This document shows positions 1 to 5,447 of a stretch of 5,447 nt of DNA, piece after piece. The DNA lies in contig CANGEH010000172.1 of the NCBI GenBank assembly GCA_947452665.1, forward strand, positions 1 to 5,447. Direction: 5' to 3'. Within the stretch, counting starts at the first letter, position 1. Every line of letters starts with the position of its first letter. The position numbers and the translations under genes are program-made. Origin of the DNA: Caulobacteraceae bacterium (GTDB taxonomy: Bacteria; Pseudomonadota; Alphaproteobacteria; Caulobacterales; Caulobacteraceae). The notes beneath the pieces are model-generated. The model worked only from the letters and a program-made list of their open reading frames with translations. It ran no database searches and had not been told where the DNA came from.

Positions 1-276
1 GACGATGCTTTAAGTTTTGAGATCGAGGACAATGGCATTGGCCTACCGACCAAGGACCGCGACCGTCTGACCGAGCCCTATGTCACCACGCGCGAAAAGG
101 GCACAGGCCTTGGCCTGGCCATTGTCAAACGGGTGATGGAAGAACATGGCGGCCTCTTGATCCTAAGCGACGCCGCCCAACTGCCGGGCGCCTGTACCCG
201 GCTGAAATTTGTCTATGCAAACGCGCCCCAAATCGTGACGTCTCAGACCTTTGAACGAGGATCCCGTGGCAGCTGA
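1..276 (+). CDS. ntrY: NtrY sensor histidine kinase, C-terminal end (partial)
   Basis: This is the last 91 codons of a membrane-bound nitrogen-regulation sensor kinase; the 5' part lies outside the window. The visible part is the end of the HATPase_c ATP-binding domain. The G1 box EDNGIGLP is at about fragment residues 9-16, a PYVTTREKGTGLGLAIVK stretch holding the G2 box GTGLGLA is at about 26-43, and the usual EEHGG follows. YVTTREKGTGLGLAIVK is characteristic of NtrY/NtrB-type kinases. The identity rests on this motif plus the NtrX gene directly downstream. In the family, NtrY autophosphorylates on a histidine (not in this fragment) and passes the phosphate to NtrX. The reading frame ends at TGA 274-276 and overlaps the ntrX start by 11 bp, so the two are probably translationally coupled. 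The last 20 or so residues after the ATPase core are not conserved in a way I recognise. Confidence 0.9.
   Translation, partial: DDALSFEIEDNGIGLPTKDRDRLTEPYVTTREKGTGLGLAIVKRVMEEHGGLLILSDAAQLPGACTRLKFVYANAPQIVTSQTFERGSRGS
257..260 (+). promoter_or_regulatory. Shine-Dalgarno site deciding the ntrX start
   Basis: GAGG lies 5 nt before GTG 266-268. This supports that GTG over the TTG at 251, which has no comparable site in front of it and would add five residues not typical of NtrX. Starting at the GTG gives an N-terminus reading (M)AADILIVDDEADIRD, the usual NtrX opening. Confidence 0.65.
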
Positions 277-1660
277 TATTCTGATTGTTGATGATGAGGC
301 CGATATTCGCGACCTGGTGGCCGGTATTTTGGCCGACGAGGGCTATGCGGTGCGCACTGCACCCGATGCTGACGCGGCGCTGGCAGCCATCAGTGCGCGC
401 AAGCCGTCCTTGCTGGTGCTCGATATCTGGATGCAGGGCGGCGGTATGGACGGGCTGGAACTGCTCGACATGGTCAAGGGCCTGGATGAAGACCTGCCCG
501 TGGTTATGATTTCTGGCCATGGCAATATTGAAACCGCCGTTAGTGCGATCCGGCGCGGCGCTTATGATTTCCTGGAAAAACCGTTCAAGTCCGACCGGCT
601 GCTCTTGGTGGTGCAAAGGGCGCTGGAATCGGCAGCCCTCAAGCGTGAAAACCGGCGTCTGCGTCAGCAGACCCTGGCCCCAGACGGCTTTATCGGCCAG
701 TCCGCCGCCGCCCAGCAATTGCGCCAACTGATTGGCAAGATTGCCATGGCCAATAGCCGCATCCTAATTGCCGGACCCCCGGGCTCTGGCAAGGAATTGG
801 TCGCGCGGATGATCCATGATGCCAGTCCGCGCTCTGGCAATGAATTTGTAGCCATTGCCGCTGCAGGCATGACCCCTGACCGGATTGATCTGGAACTGTT
901 TGGCGAAGAAGGCGAGGGCGGACGGCCCAGCCGGATTGGCGTGTTTGAACGCGCCCATGGCGGCTCGCTTTATCTGGACGAGATCGCGGACATGCCGCGC
1001 GAGACGCAGGGGCGGATCTTGCGGGTCTTGGTCGATCAGAGATTCCGCCGGGTTGGCGGAACGACAGACGTGCAGGTCGATGTGCGGGTCATCTCCTCGA
1101 CCGCCCGCAATCTGCGCGAAGAGATTGAGGCGGGCCGATTCCGCGAAGACCTGTTCCACCGGCTCAATGTCGTACCCGTCCGGGTGCCTGGCCTGTCTGA
1201 ACGGCGTGAGGACATAGCCGATCTGGTTGCGTATTTTATCGCGGCCATCAGTGAGGCCACAGGCCTGCCAAGGCGCAGCCTGGCCGAAGACGCCATTGCC
1301 ACCTTGCAGGTACATGACTGGCCGGGAAATGTGCGTCAGTTGCGCAATAATATCGAGCGCTTGCTGATCCTCGCCATCGGCGACCCAGCCGAGCCGATTA
1401 CGGCCCAGATGCTGCCATCCGAGGTTGCCTCATCCGGCCATGCAGGGTCTCTGAATTCAGAGCGGATCATTGCCCTGCCGCTGCGCGATGCGCGAGAAGT
1501 GTTTGAGCGCGAATATCTCAATGCCCAGATTATGCGGTTTGGCGGCAATATTTCCCGCACGGCCAGCTTTATCGGCATGGAGCGCTCTGCCCTGCATCGC
1601 AAACTCAAATCTCTGGGCCTAACCACCCTGCGGGCGAGCGACGAGGAGGACGAGGCATGA
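266..1660 (+). CDS. ntrX: NtrX nitrogen-regulation response regulator
   Basis: A 464-residue NtrC-family response regulator and the cytoplasmic partner of NtrY. Residues 1-120 are a receiver domain with acidic pocket D9/D10, phospho-acceptor D53, S83 and K105. Residues about 142-375 are an AAA+ ATPase: Walker A GPPGSGK 170-176, Walker B SLYLDE 234-239, sensor I VISST 275-279, arginine-finger region REDLFHR 293-299, and sensor II WPGNVRQL 352-359. Residues about 410-451 are a Fis-type helix-turn-helix (NISRTASFIGMERSALHRKLK). The sigma54-contacting GAFTGA loop, expected just after ELFG 210-213, is missing; the sequence there is EEGEGGRPSR. This is known for NtrX proteins and suggests control that does not need sigma54, by binding DNA directly. 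I chose the GTG start for its ribosome binding site and conserved N-terminus. The acidic tail DEEDEA is encoded by the bases that form the ribosome binding site of the next gene. It overlaps ntrY by 11 bp and dat by 4 bp. Confidence 0.96.
   Translation: MAADILIVDDEADIRDLVAGILADEGYAVRTAPDADAALAAISARKPSLLVLDIWMQGGGMDGLELLDMVKGLDEDLPVVMISGHGNIETAVSAIRRGAYDFLEKPFKSDRLLLVVQRALESAALKRENRRLRQQTLAPDGFIGQSAAAQQLRQLIGKIAMANSRILIAGPPGSGKELVARMIHDASPRSGNEFVAIAAAGMTPDRIDLELFGEEGEGGRPSRIGVFERAHGGSLYLDEIADMPRETQGRILRVLVDQRFRRVGGTTDVQVDVRVISSTARNLREEIEAGRFREDLFHRLNVVPVRVPGLSERREDIADLVAYFIAAISEATGLPRRSLAEDAIATLQVHDWPGNVRQLRNNIERLLILAIGDPAEPITAQMLPSEVASSGHAGSLNSERIIALPLRDAREVFEREYLNAQIMRFGGNISRTASFIGMERSALHRKLKSLGLTTLRASDEEDEA
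1643..1650 (+). promoter_or_regulatory. Strong ribosome binding site for dat inside the ntrX 3' end
   Basis: GAGGAGGA lies 6 nt before the dat ATG (1657-1659) and is a near-ideal anti-16S match. It sits inside the last codons of ntrX and supports both the ATG start of dat and efficient coupled translation from the ATGA junction. Confidence 0.75.
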
Positions 1661-2520
1661 GCCGTTATGCCTATGTCAATGGCCGCTATCTGCCGCAAGA
1701 TCAGGCCGGCGTGAATATCGAAGATCGCGGCTTTCAATTTGCCGATGCGGTCTATGAATATTTTGCCGTCTTTGACCGCAGATTAGCCGACGCCAAGGGC
1801 CATTTTGACCGGCTAGACCGTAGCCTGTCCGCGCTATCCATGCCCCAGCCCATGTCCCGGCCAGCCTTGCGCATGGTGATTGGCCAGCTGTTGCGGCTGA
1901 ACAGGATCACGGACGGCGCGGTTTATTTGCAGGTCAGCCGCGGCGTCGCCAAGCGCGATCATCCGTTTCCCGATCCAGCACCCTTGCCAACCCTAGTCCT
2001 GACCACCAAGCCCGTTGATTTTGCCGCCCTCGATGCCAAGGCGGCAAAGGGGGTGAGTGTGATCACGCAGCCCGATAATCGCTGGGGCCGATGTGATATC
2101 AAGACGGTTGGTCTCCTGCCCAATGCGATTGCCAAGACACGGGCCAAGGCAGCGGGCGCGGAAGAAGCCTGGCTGGTCGATGATCTGGGCCTGGTGACGG
2201 AAGGGGCCTCGACCAATGCCTGGATCCTGGATGCCTCTGGCACCCTGCGCACCCGCGATACCCAGGCCAATATCCTGCACGGCATTACCCGTGCCACCTT
2301 GATCGAGCACCTGAAAGCTCAAGACATACCCTTTAGCGAAAAGCCTTTCACGGTCGAGGAAGCCAAACAGGCCAAGGAAGCCTTTTTGACAGCAGCCTCC
2401 GCCTTTGTTCTGCCCATTGTGAAAATTGATGAGGTTATCATCGGTAATGGACGGCCGGGACCTTTGAGCCTGAGGCTAAGGTCCCTATATATGGATTCGG
2501 CGAGGCGCTCAGCGACTTAG
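1657..2520 (+). CDS. dat: D-amino acid aminotransferase, class IV PLP enzyme
   Basis: A 287-residue fold-type IV PLP-dependent aminotransferase, about the normal length for the family. Family enzymes exchange the amino group between D-amino acids (D-Ala, D-Glu, D-Asp) and 2-oxo acids in the cytoplasm, supplying or recycling D-Glu/D-Ala for the wall. Visible residues: DRGFQFADAVYE at 23-34 with Y33; HFDRL 49-53 with R52 (PLP phosphate contact); catalytic lysine K149 in RCDIKTVGLLPN; and E182 in VTEGASTN, the PLP ring-nitrogen contact. R100 and H102 (KRDHPFP) match the Arg-x-His carboxylate trap of Bacillus D-amino acid aminotransferase. This favours the D-specific enzyme over branched-chain aminotransferase (IlvE) or aminodeoxychorismate lyase (PabC). 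Substrate range is inferred, not shown. The ATG overlaps the ntrX stop as ATGA and has a strong ribosome binding site. Many alphaproteobacteria carry this gene between the ntr genes and hfq. The last 20 or so codons contain an inverted repeat and a possible promoter for hfq. Confidence 0.88.
   Translation: MSRYAYVNGRYLPQDQAGVNIEDRGFQFADAVYEYFAVFDRRLADAKGHFDRLDRSLSALSMPQPMSRPALRMVIGQLLRLNRITDGAVYLQVSRGVAKRDHPFPDPAPLPTLVLTTKPVDFAALDAKAAKGVSVITQPDNRWGRCDIKTVGLLPNAIAKTRAKAAGAEEAWLVDDLGLVTEGASTNAWILDASGTLRTRDTQANILHGITRATLIEHLKAQDIPFSEKPFTVEEAKQAKEAFLTAASAFVLPIVKIDEVIIGNGRPGPLSLRLRSLYMDSARRSAT
2457..2485. repeat. Inverted repeat GGGACCTT-N13-AAGGTCCC in the dat 3' end
   Basis: Perfect 8-bp arms at 2457-2464 and 2478-2485 with centres 21 bp apart, that is two turns of B-DNA. 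As RNA the arms can extend with AGCC/GGCT (2467-2470 with 2474-2477), a 2-nt bulge and a TGA loop, giving 12 base pairs. No T-run follows (the next bases are TATATATGG), so it is not a standard intrinsic terminator. It could be an operator for a dimeric regulator, an RNA processing or stabilising hairpin between dat and hfq, or a coincidence within coding sequence. The repeat itself is seen directly; its role is not known. Confidence 0.5.
2464..2491 (+). promoter_or_regulatory. Possible sigma70-type promoter for hfq-hflX
   Basis: TTGAGC (2464-2469) and TATATA (2486-2491) are separated by 16 bp; each matches 4 of 6 consensus bases. It would start transcription near position 2498, giving hfq a leader of about 90 nt. 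It overlaps the inverted repeat at 2457-2485, so a protein bound there would cover it. The match is modest, and alphaproteobacterial promoters often diverge from the E. coli consensus. An hfq promoter within the end of the upstream gene would make sense, since hfq usually needs its own expression. Confidence 0.3.
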
Positions 2521-2587
2521 AGCGCCGGACCTTGTGTGTGAGGGTGGATTGCCCTCGAAAGAATTTGCAAAAAGGGTCATTAAGGCC

Positions 2588-2842
2588 ATGTCCAACGATA
2601 AGAAACAAAACCTGCAAGACACATTCCTCAACAGCGTCCGCAAAACCCGCACACCCCTGACCATTTTCCTGGTCAATGGGGTTAAGCTTCAGGGCGTGGT
2701 TAGCTGGTTTGATAATTTTTGCGTGCTATTGCGCCGCGATGGTCAATCTCAACTCGTGTACAAACACGCCATTTCGACCATTATGCCCTCGCAACCGGTT
2801 CAGCTGTATGAACCCGAATTTGATCAAGACGGCGACGATTGA
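2588..2842 (+). CDS. hfq: RNA chaperone Hfq
   Basis: An 84-residue Sm-like protein that forms a hexameric ring and pairs small RNAs with mRNA targets. The conserved elements are LQDTFLN at 9-15 (Q10 corresponds to the proximal-face Q8 of E. coli), rim basic residues RKTR 18-21, Sm1 from about 24 to 50 including LVNGVKLQG and F44 (E. coli F42), and Sm2 with YKHAIST 58-64, the uridine-binding signature. It then ends in a short acidic tail (DQDGDD) instead of the long tail of E. coli Hfq; short tails are usual in alphaproteobacteria. I chose ATG 2588. The frame stays open upstream to a GTG at 2534, but the 18 extra residues are not Hfq-like. The ribosome binding site is weak: AAGG lies only 2 nt away and AAAAAGGG ends 11 nt away. 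A 67-bp gap separates it from dat, and it overlaps the hflX start by 4 bp. Hfq genes elsewhere also sit next to hflX. Confidence 0.97.
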   Translation: MSNDKKQNLQDTFLNSVRKTRTPLTIFLVNGVKLQGVVSWFDNFCVLLRRDGQSQLVYKHAISTIMPSQPVQLYEPEFDQDGDD

Positions 2843-4188
2843 CCGACCAAGCCACTGACCGCTCGCCTGAGATCCAGGCCGCCCTTGTTATCCATCCTGC
2901 CCGCGGTCACGGCCGTTATGCGGCCAAGGGCGGCTCGTCCAGCCCGCGCGAGCCACAGGCGCGGCTTGATGAGGCCGTGGGCCTCGCAGAGGCACTCGAT
3001 CTTGCCATTGTTGGCGCCCAGCTAACGCCCCTGCGCACCGCCATACCGGCAACCTTGTTTGGCAAGGGTAAGATTATCGAGATCGGCGACCAGATTGCCG
3101 ATCTGGGTGCCAGTGTCGTGGTCATTGACGATGCCCTGACGCCTGTTCAACAGCGCAATCTGGAAAAGACCTGGCAGGTCAAGGTGCTGGACCGCACCGG
3201 CCTGATCTTGGAAATCTTTGCCCGCCGCGCCCGCACCCGTGAGGGCCGGTTGCAGGTGGAGCTGGCGCGCCTGAACTATGAAAAATCGCGGCTTGTGCGC
3301 ACCTGGACCCACCTGGAGCGGCAACGCGGCGGCATGGGTGTCATGGGCGGCCCTGGCGAAACCCAGATCGAGACCGACCGCCGCCTGATCGCCGACAAGA
3401 TCCGCAAGCTCAAGGGCGAATTGGAAGAGGTGCGGCGCACCCGCAATCTGCACCGGGCCTCGCGCAAGCGCACCCCGACCCCGACCATTGCCCTGGTCGG
3501 CTATACCAATTCGGGTAAATCGACCCTGTTTAACCGCATGACCGAGGCCGAGGTCATGGCCGAAGACATGCTGTTTGCCACACTCGATCCCACCTTGCGC
3601 AGCCTGCGCTTGCCCGGGGGGCGTCCCGCCATATTGTCCGACACGGTGGGCTTTATTTCGGACCTGCCGCATGAACTGGTCGAGGCCTTCCGCGCCACCT
3701 TGGAAGAGGTGCAGGAGGCGGACGTGATCTTGCATGTGCGCGATATTGCCAATCCCGATAGCGACGCCCAGGCCGCCGATGTCGAGCTGGTGCTTGCCCA
3801 GATCAAGCTTGGCCCCGATAGCGACCGGGTCCTGATCGAGGTCTGGAACAAGATTGACCTGCTCGATAGCGAAGAGCGTGGCGCAGTTCTGGCGCGGGCC
3901 CTGCGCTCGGACGAGGGTACAGGCCCGCTCGCCGTCGCCGTTTCAGCCGTCTCAGGTGAAGGCCTCGAGCGTCTAAAACAGATCGTCGCCGATCATGTCG
4001 ATATCGGCGACGAGGCCGATGTCACCCTGCCCAGCGGCGATGGTCAGGCCCTGGCCTGGCTCTATCGCCATGGCCGGATTGTTCGGCGGACCGACAATGA
4101 AGAGGGCGATGTCATATTGCGGGTCCGGCTTGATCCCCAAGCGCTTGGCCGCTTTGCCCGCAGCTTTCCAAACGCTCTGGTCCAGTAG
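2839..4188 (+). CDS. hflX: GTPase HflX, ribosome-splitting factor
   Basis: A 449-residue GTPase that in E. coli binds 50S and 70S ribosomes and splits stalled or heat-damaged ones. The N-terminal HflX domain (about 15-140) includes TLFGKGKI, then a helical linker with the family signature GGMGVMGGPGETQIETDRR at 164-182. The GTPase domain follows: G1 GYTNSGKST 221-229, a conserved LFATLDPT stretch for G2, G3 DTVGF 268-272, G4 NKID 337-340, and G5 SAVSG 369-373. A short C-terminal domain completes the usual architecture. The start is TTG 2839-2841, which overlaps the hfq stop as TTGA. No earlier in-frame start is possible because the frame is closed by TGA at 2821-2823. The next candidate (GTG 2977, residue 47) would remove conserved N-terminal sequence. 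There is no clear ribosome binding site, so translation probably depends on ribosomes ending hfq. The gene ends 3 bp from the convergent mazG. Confidence 0.96.
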   Translation: MTDQATDRSPEIQAALVIHPARGHGRYAAKGGSSSPREPQARLDEAVGLAEALDLAIVGAQLTPLRTAIPATLFGKGKIIEIGDQIADLGASVVVIDDALTPVQQRNLEKTWQVKVLDRTGLILEIFARRARTREGRLQVELARLNYEKSRLVRTWTHLERQRGGMGVMGGPGETQIETDRRLIADKIRKLKGELEEVRRTRNLHRASRKRTPTPTIALVGYTNSGKSTLFNRMTEAEVMAEDMLFATLDPTLRSLRLPGGRPAILSDTVGFISDLPHELVEAFRATLEEVQEADVILHVRDIANPDSDAQAADVELVLAQIKLGPDSDRVLIEVWNKIDLLDSEERGAVLARALRSDEGTGPLAVAVSAVSGEGLERLKQIVADHVDIGDEADVTLPSGDGQALAWLYRHGRIVRRTDNEEGDVILRVRLDPQALGRFARSFPNALVQ

Positions 4189-4191
4189 GCG

Positions 4192-5013
4192 CTAGGCCTT
4201 GGCGGCGGCCTTATCGATCGCCTTGGCCGCATTCCAAAGATCGTCCATTTCAGCAAGATCTGAGGTTTCAGGACTACGGCCCTGTTCTAAAAGTGATTTT
4301 TCAATAAAATTAAAGCGTCTAATGAACTTGGCATTGGCGCTGCGCAAGGCGTCTTCGGGTTCAATGTCAAGTTTTCGCGCTAGGTTTGCGATTACGAATA
4401 ATAAATCGCCCAACTCTTCGCGCGCCTTGTCCTGATCGCCTGCCGCAATCTCGACCTCCAATTCGGCCAACTCTTCGCGCAGCTTGTCGACCACCTCGGC
4501 GGTCGTGGGCCAGTCAAAGCCCACGCGGGCAGCGCGGCGGGTCAGCTTGACCGCACGGGTCATGGCAGGCAGGCCAGCTGGAATATCATCAAGCAGGCTT
4601 TGCGCCTTGCCCTTGGCGGCCCGCTCGCCCGCCTTGATCACTTCCCAGGCCTCGGTCTGCTCGGCCGAATTGCGCGCACTGGCATCGCCAAACACATGCG
4701 GATGACGCCGGATCATCTTGTCGCAAATGGCCTTTGCGACATCGGCAAAATCAAATGCGCCTTGTTCCTTGGCCATCTGGGCGTGGAAGATCACCTGAAA
4801 TAATAGATCGCCCAGTTCGTCGCGCAGATCGCCTAGATCGCCGCGCTCTATGGCATCGGCCACCTCATAGGCCTCTTCGACTGTATAGGGGGCAATGCTG
4901 GAAAAGCTCTGTTCAAGGTCCCAGGCGCAGCCGCCGATAGGCGCGCGCAGGCGGGCCATGATCTGGACCAGATCAAAGATTGGATGGGCGGCGTCGGCCA
5001 GGTCCTTGGTCAT
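4192..5013 (-). CDS. mazG: Nucleoside triphosphate pyrophosphohydrolase MazG
   Basis: A 273-residue all-alpha NTP pyrophosphohydrolase, close to the 263 residues of E. coli MazG. It converts (d)NTPs to NMPs plus pyrophosphate, removing aberrant nucleotides and in E. coli lowering (p)ppGpp. It has two tandem MazG domains, each with the metal-binding EExxE...ExxD pattern: E46/E47/E50 with E66/D69 in the N-terminal repeat, and E180/E181/E184 with E200/D203 in the C-terminal one. CAWDLEQSFSSIAPYTVEEAYE (29-50) and RRHPHVFGD (102-110) are strongly MazG-like. By family knowledge the C-terminal repeat carries the main activity. The ATG at 5011-5013 has AGAGGG seven bases upstream. It lies 3 bp after the end of the MFS gene, so the two are probably one transcript, and it converges on hflX with a 3-bp gap. 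The part coding for residues about 202-251 (4261-4410) is clearly AT-richer than the surroundings. Confidence 0.95.
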   Translation of the reverse strand: MTKDLADAAHPIFDLVQIMARLRAPIGGCAWDLEQSFSSIAPYTVEEAYEVADAIERGDLGDLRDELGDLLFQVIFHAQMAKEQGAFDFADVAKAICDKMIRRHPHVFGDASARNSAEQTEAWEVIKAGERAAKGKAQSLLDDIPAGLPAMTRAVKLTRRAARVGFDWPTTAEVVDKLREELAELEVEIAAGDQDKAREELGDLLFVIANLARKLDIEPEDALRSANAKFIRRFNFIEKSLLEQGRSPETSDLAEMDDLWNAAKAIDKAAAKA

Positions 5014-5016
5014 GGT

Positions 5017-5447
5017 CTAGCCCTCTGCACCAGCGGCTGCATCCCGCACGGCCAGGGCGTCGCGAATCTGAGCATGGCGCGGACCATCCAGCCGGTAACC
5101 CAAGACGACGATGGCGGCGAACAGCCCAAGCAAACCCGGCACGCCGACATAAAAAATCTGCAGTCCGAGCAGGGCCGCGGCGCTATTTTGCATGCCACTG
5201 ACCGCATGAAACCCGACCATGTCCAGCCCGATAAACGATACTCCAACCGCCAAGGCATAGCCAATCTTGCTCGTGCCCGAAAACAGCGCATAGAGTAGGC
5301 CCGTACGGTCCGCGCCGGTTCTTAATCTTTCCTCATCACCGACATCGGCCATCATGGAGCGCAGCATGACACCGGGGGCGGAATAGGACAGGACCGCAAG
5401 CACTATGCCTATGCCCAATAGCCAGATCGGCTGTGGGGGCTCAATCA
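5017..5447 (-). CDS. MFS transporter, C-terminal part (partial, probable GPH/MFS_2 type)
   Basis: The last 142 complete codons of an integral membrane transporter; the gene continues past the window edge with no stop, so the TTG at 5416-5418 should not be taken as a real start. Three hydrophobic stretches are visible: one around IWLLGIGIVLAVLSYSAPGV, one around LLYALFSGTSKIGYALAVGV, and one around LQIFYVGVPGLLGLFAAIVV. Between the first two is a cytoplasmic-looking loop, SMMADVGDEERLRTGADRTG. This loop, an ADV.DE-type segment followed by RTG.R.GLLYAL, resembles the last loop of glycoside-pentoside-hexuronide:cation symporters (MelB-like, MFS_2). The substrate cannot be read from this fragment. 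The protein ends in a short Ala-rich soluble tail. The stop TAG (complement of 5017-5019) is 3 bp before mazG, whose ribosome binding site is inside this gene. Confidence 0.75.
   Translation of the reverse strand, partial: IEPPQPIWLLGIGIVLAVLSYSAPGVMLRSMMADVGDEERLRTGADRTGLLYALFSGTSKIGYALAVGVSFIGLDMVGFHAVSGMQNSAAALLGLQIFYVGVPGLLGLFAAIVVLGYRLDGPRHAQIRDALAVRDAAAGAEG
5021..5026 (-). promoter_or_regulatory. Ribosome binding site of mazG inside the transporter 3' end
   Basis: On the minus strand AGAGGG is followed by 7 nt and then the mazG ATG. It overlaps the last codons of the upstream transporter gene. It confirms the mazG start and suggests that ribosomes finishing the transporter can reinitiate on mazG. 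Confidence 0.65.

Noticed and set aside
251..265. TTG 251 as an upstream start for ntrX
   Set aside because: It adds five atypical residues (NEDP...) and lacks a good ribosome binding site; GTG 266 has GAGG at 5 nt and gives the conserved N-terminus.
125..727. A 200-codon minus-strand open frame opposite ntrY/ntrX, and another at 764-1315
   Set aside because: Both are antisense to clear receiver and AAA+ coding sequence, carry no recognised domain and show no ribosome binding site that I would trust.
2386..2414. TTGACA at 2386 as the -35 of an hfq promoter
   Set aside because: A perfect -35 hexamer, but the sequence 17 bp further (TCTGCC) does not resemble a -10, and neither do nearby spacings. 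The hexamer falls in ordinary dat coding sequence.
2540..2556. Small stem-loop GAGGG/CCCTC in the hfq leader, considered as a terminator or riboswitch
   Set aside because: Only 5 paired bases with a 7-nt loop and no T-run; too weak to call, and no riboswitch core is recognisable in the 67-bp gap.
2534..2587. An extended Hfq starting at GTG 2534
   Set aside because: The 18 extra residues are not Hfq-like, and MSNDKKQNLQDTFLN is a normal alphaproteobacterial Hfq start.
3022..3735. A 237-codon minus-strand open frame opposite hflX
   Set aside because: It lies wholly antisense to the conserved GTPase core. The translation is low-complexity, rich in Gly, Gln and Ala, with no recognisable domain. 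It is what GC-rich codon bias yields on the opposite strand.
1..5447. A new defence, mobile or biosynthetic system
   Set aside because: Every long frame is accounted for by well-known core genes, intergenic space is minimal, and there are no repeats arrays, integrase or transposase genes, tRNA sites or unexplained conserved frames.

Overview
The window looks like a piece of an alphaproteobacterial chromosome, with high-G+C coding throughout. The order ntrY-ntrX-dat-hfq-hflX on the plus strand, facing a convergent mazG, is a known alphaproteobacterial neighbourhood, and the protein sequences (NtrX, the Hfq core, HflX) fit that class. The genus cannot be fixed from this sequence. There are no RNA genes, insertion sequences, CRISPR arrays or phage genes. 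This is ordinary conserved core genome, and I found no undescribed system in it.

Layout. Positions 1-276 hold the 3' end of the sensor kinase gene ntrY. Positions 266-1660 hold ntrX, its response regulator, starting at a GTG inside the end of ntrY. Positions 1657-2520 hold a class IV PLP aminotransferase (dat, probable D-amino acid aminotransferase), joined to ntrX by an ATGA overlap. A 67-bp gap follows, then hfq (2588-2842) and hflX (2839-4188). HflX appears to start at a TTG that shares bases with the hfq stop codon. On the minus strand, mazG (4192-5013) ends 3 bp from the end of hflX. The 3' end of an MFS sugar/cation-type transporter gene (5017-5447, running off the window) lies just upstream of mazG and is probably in the same transcript.

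How the genes fit together. ntrY, ntrX and dat are overlapping and probably translationally coupled. NtrY/NtrX is a two-component pair tied to nitrogen and redox/envelope control. hfq and hflX form a second coupled pair concerned with RNA-based regulation and rescue of stalled ribosomes. The only non-coding stretch on the plus strand is the hfq leader. Just upstream, inside the end of dat, is an 8-bp inverted repeat with half-sites two helical turns apart, overlapping a possible sigma70-type promoter; this is the most interesting regulatory candidate here. MazG is a housekeeping NTP pyrophosphohydrolase. trkA, which lies between ntrX and dat/hfq in many relatives, is absent at this position.
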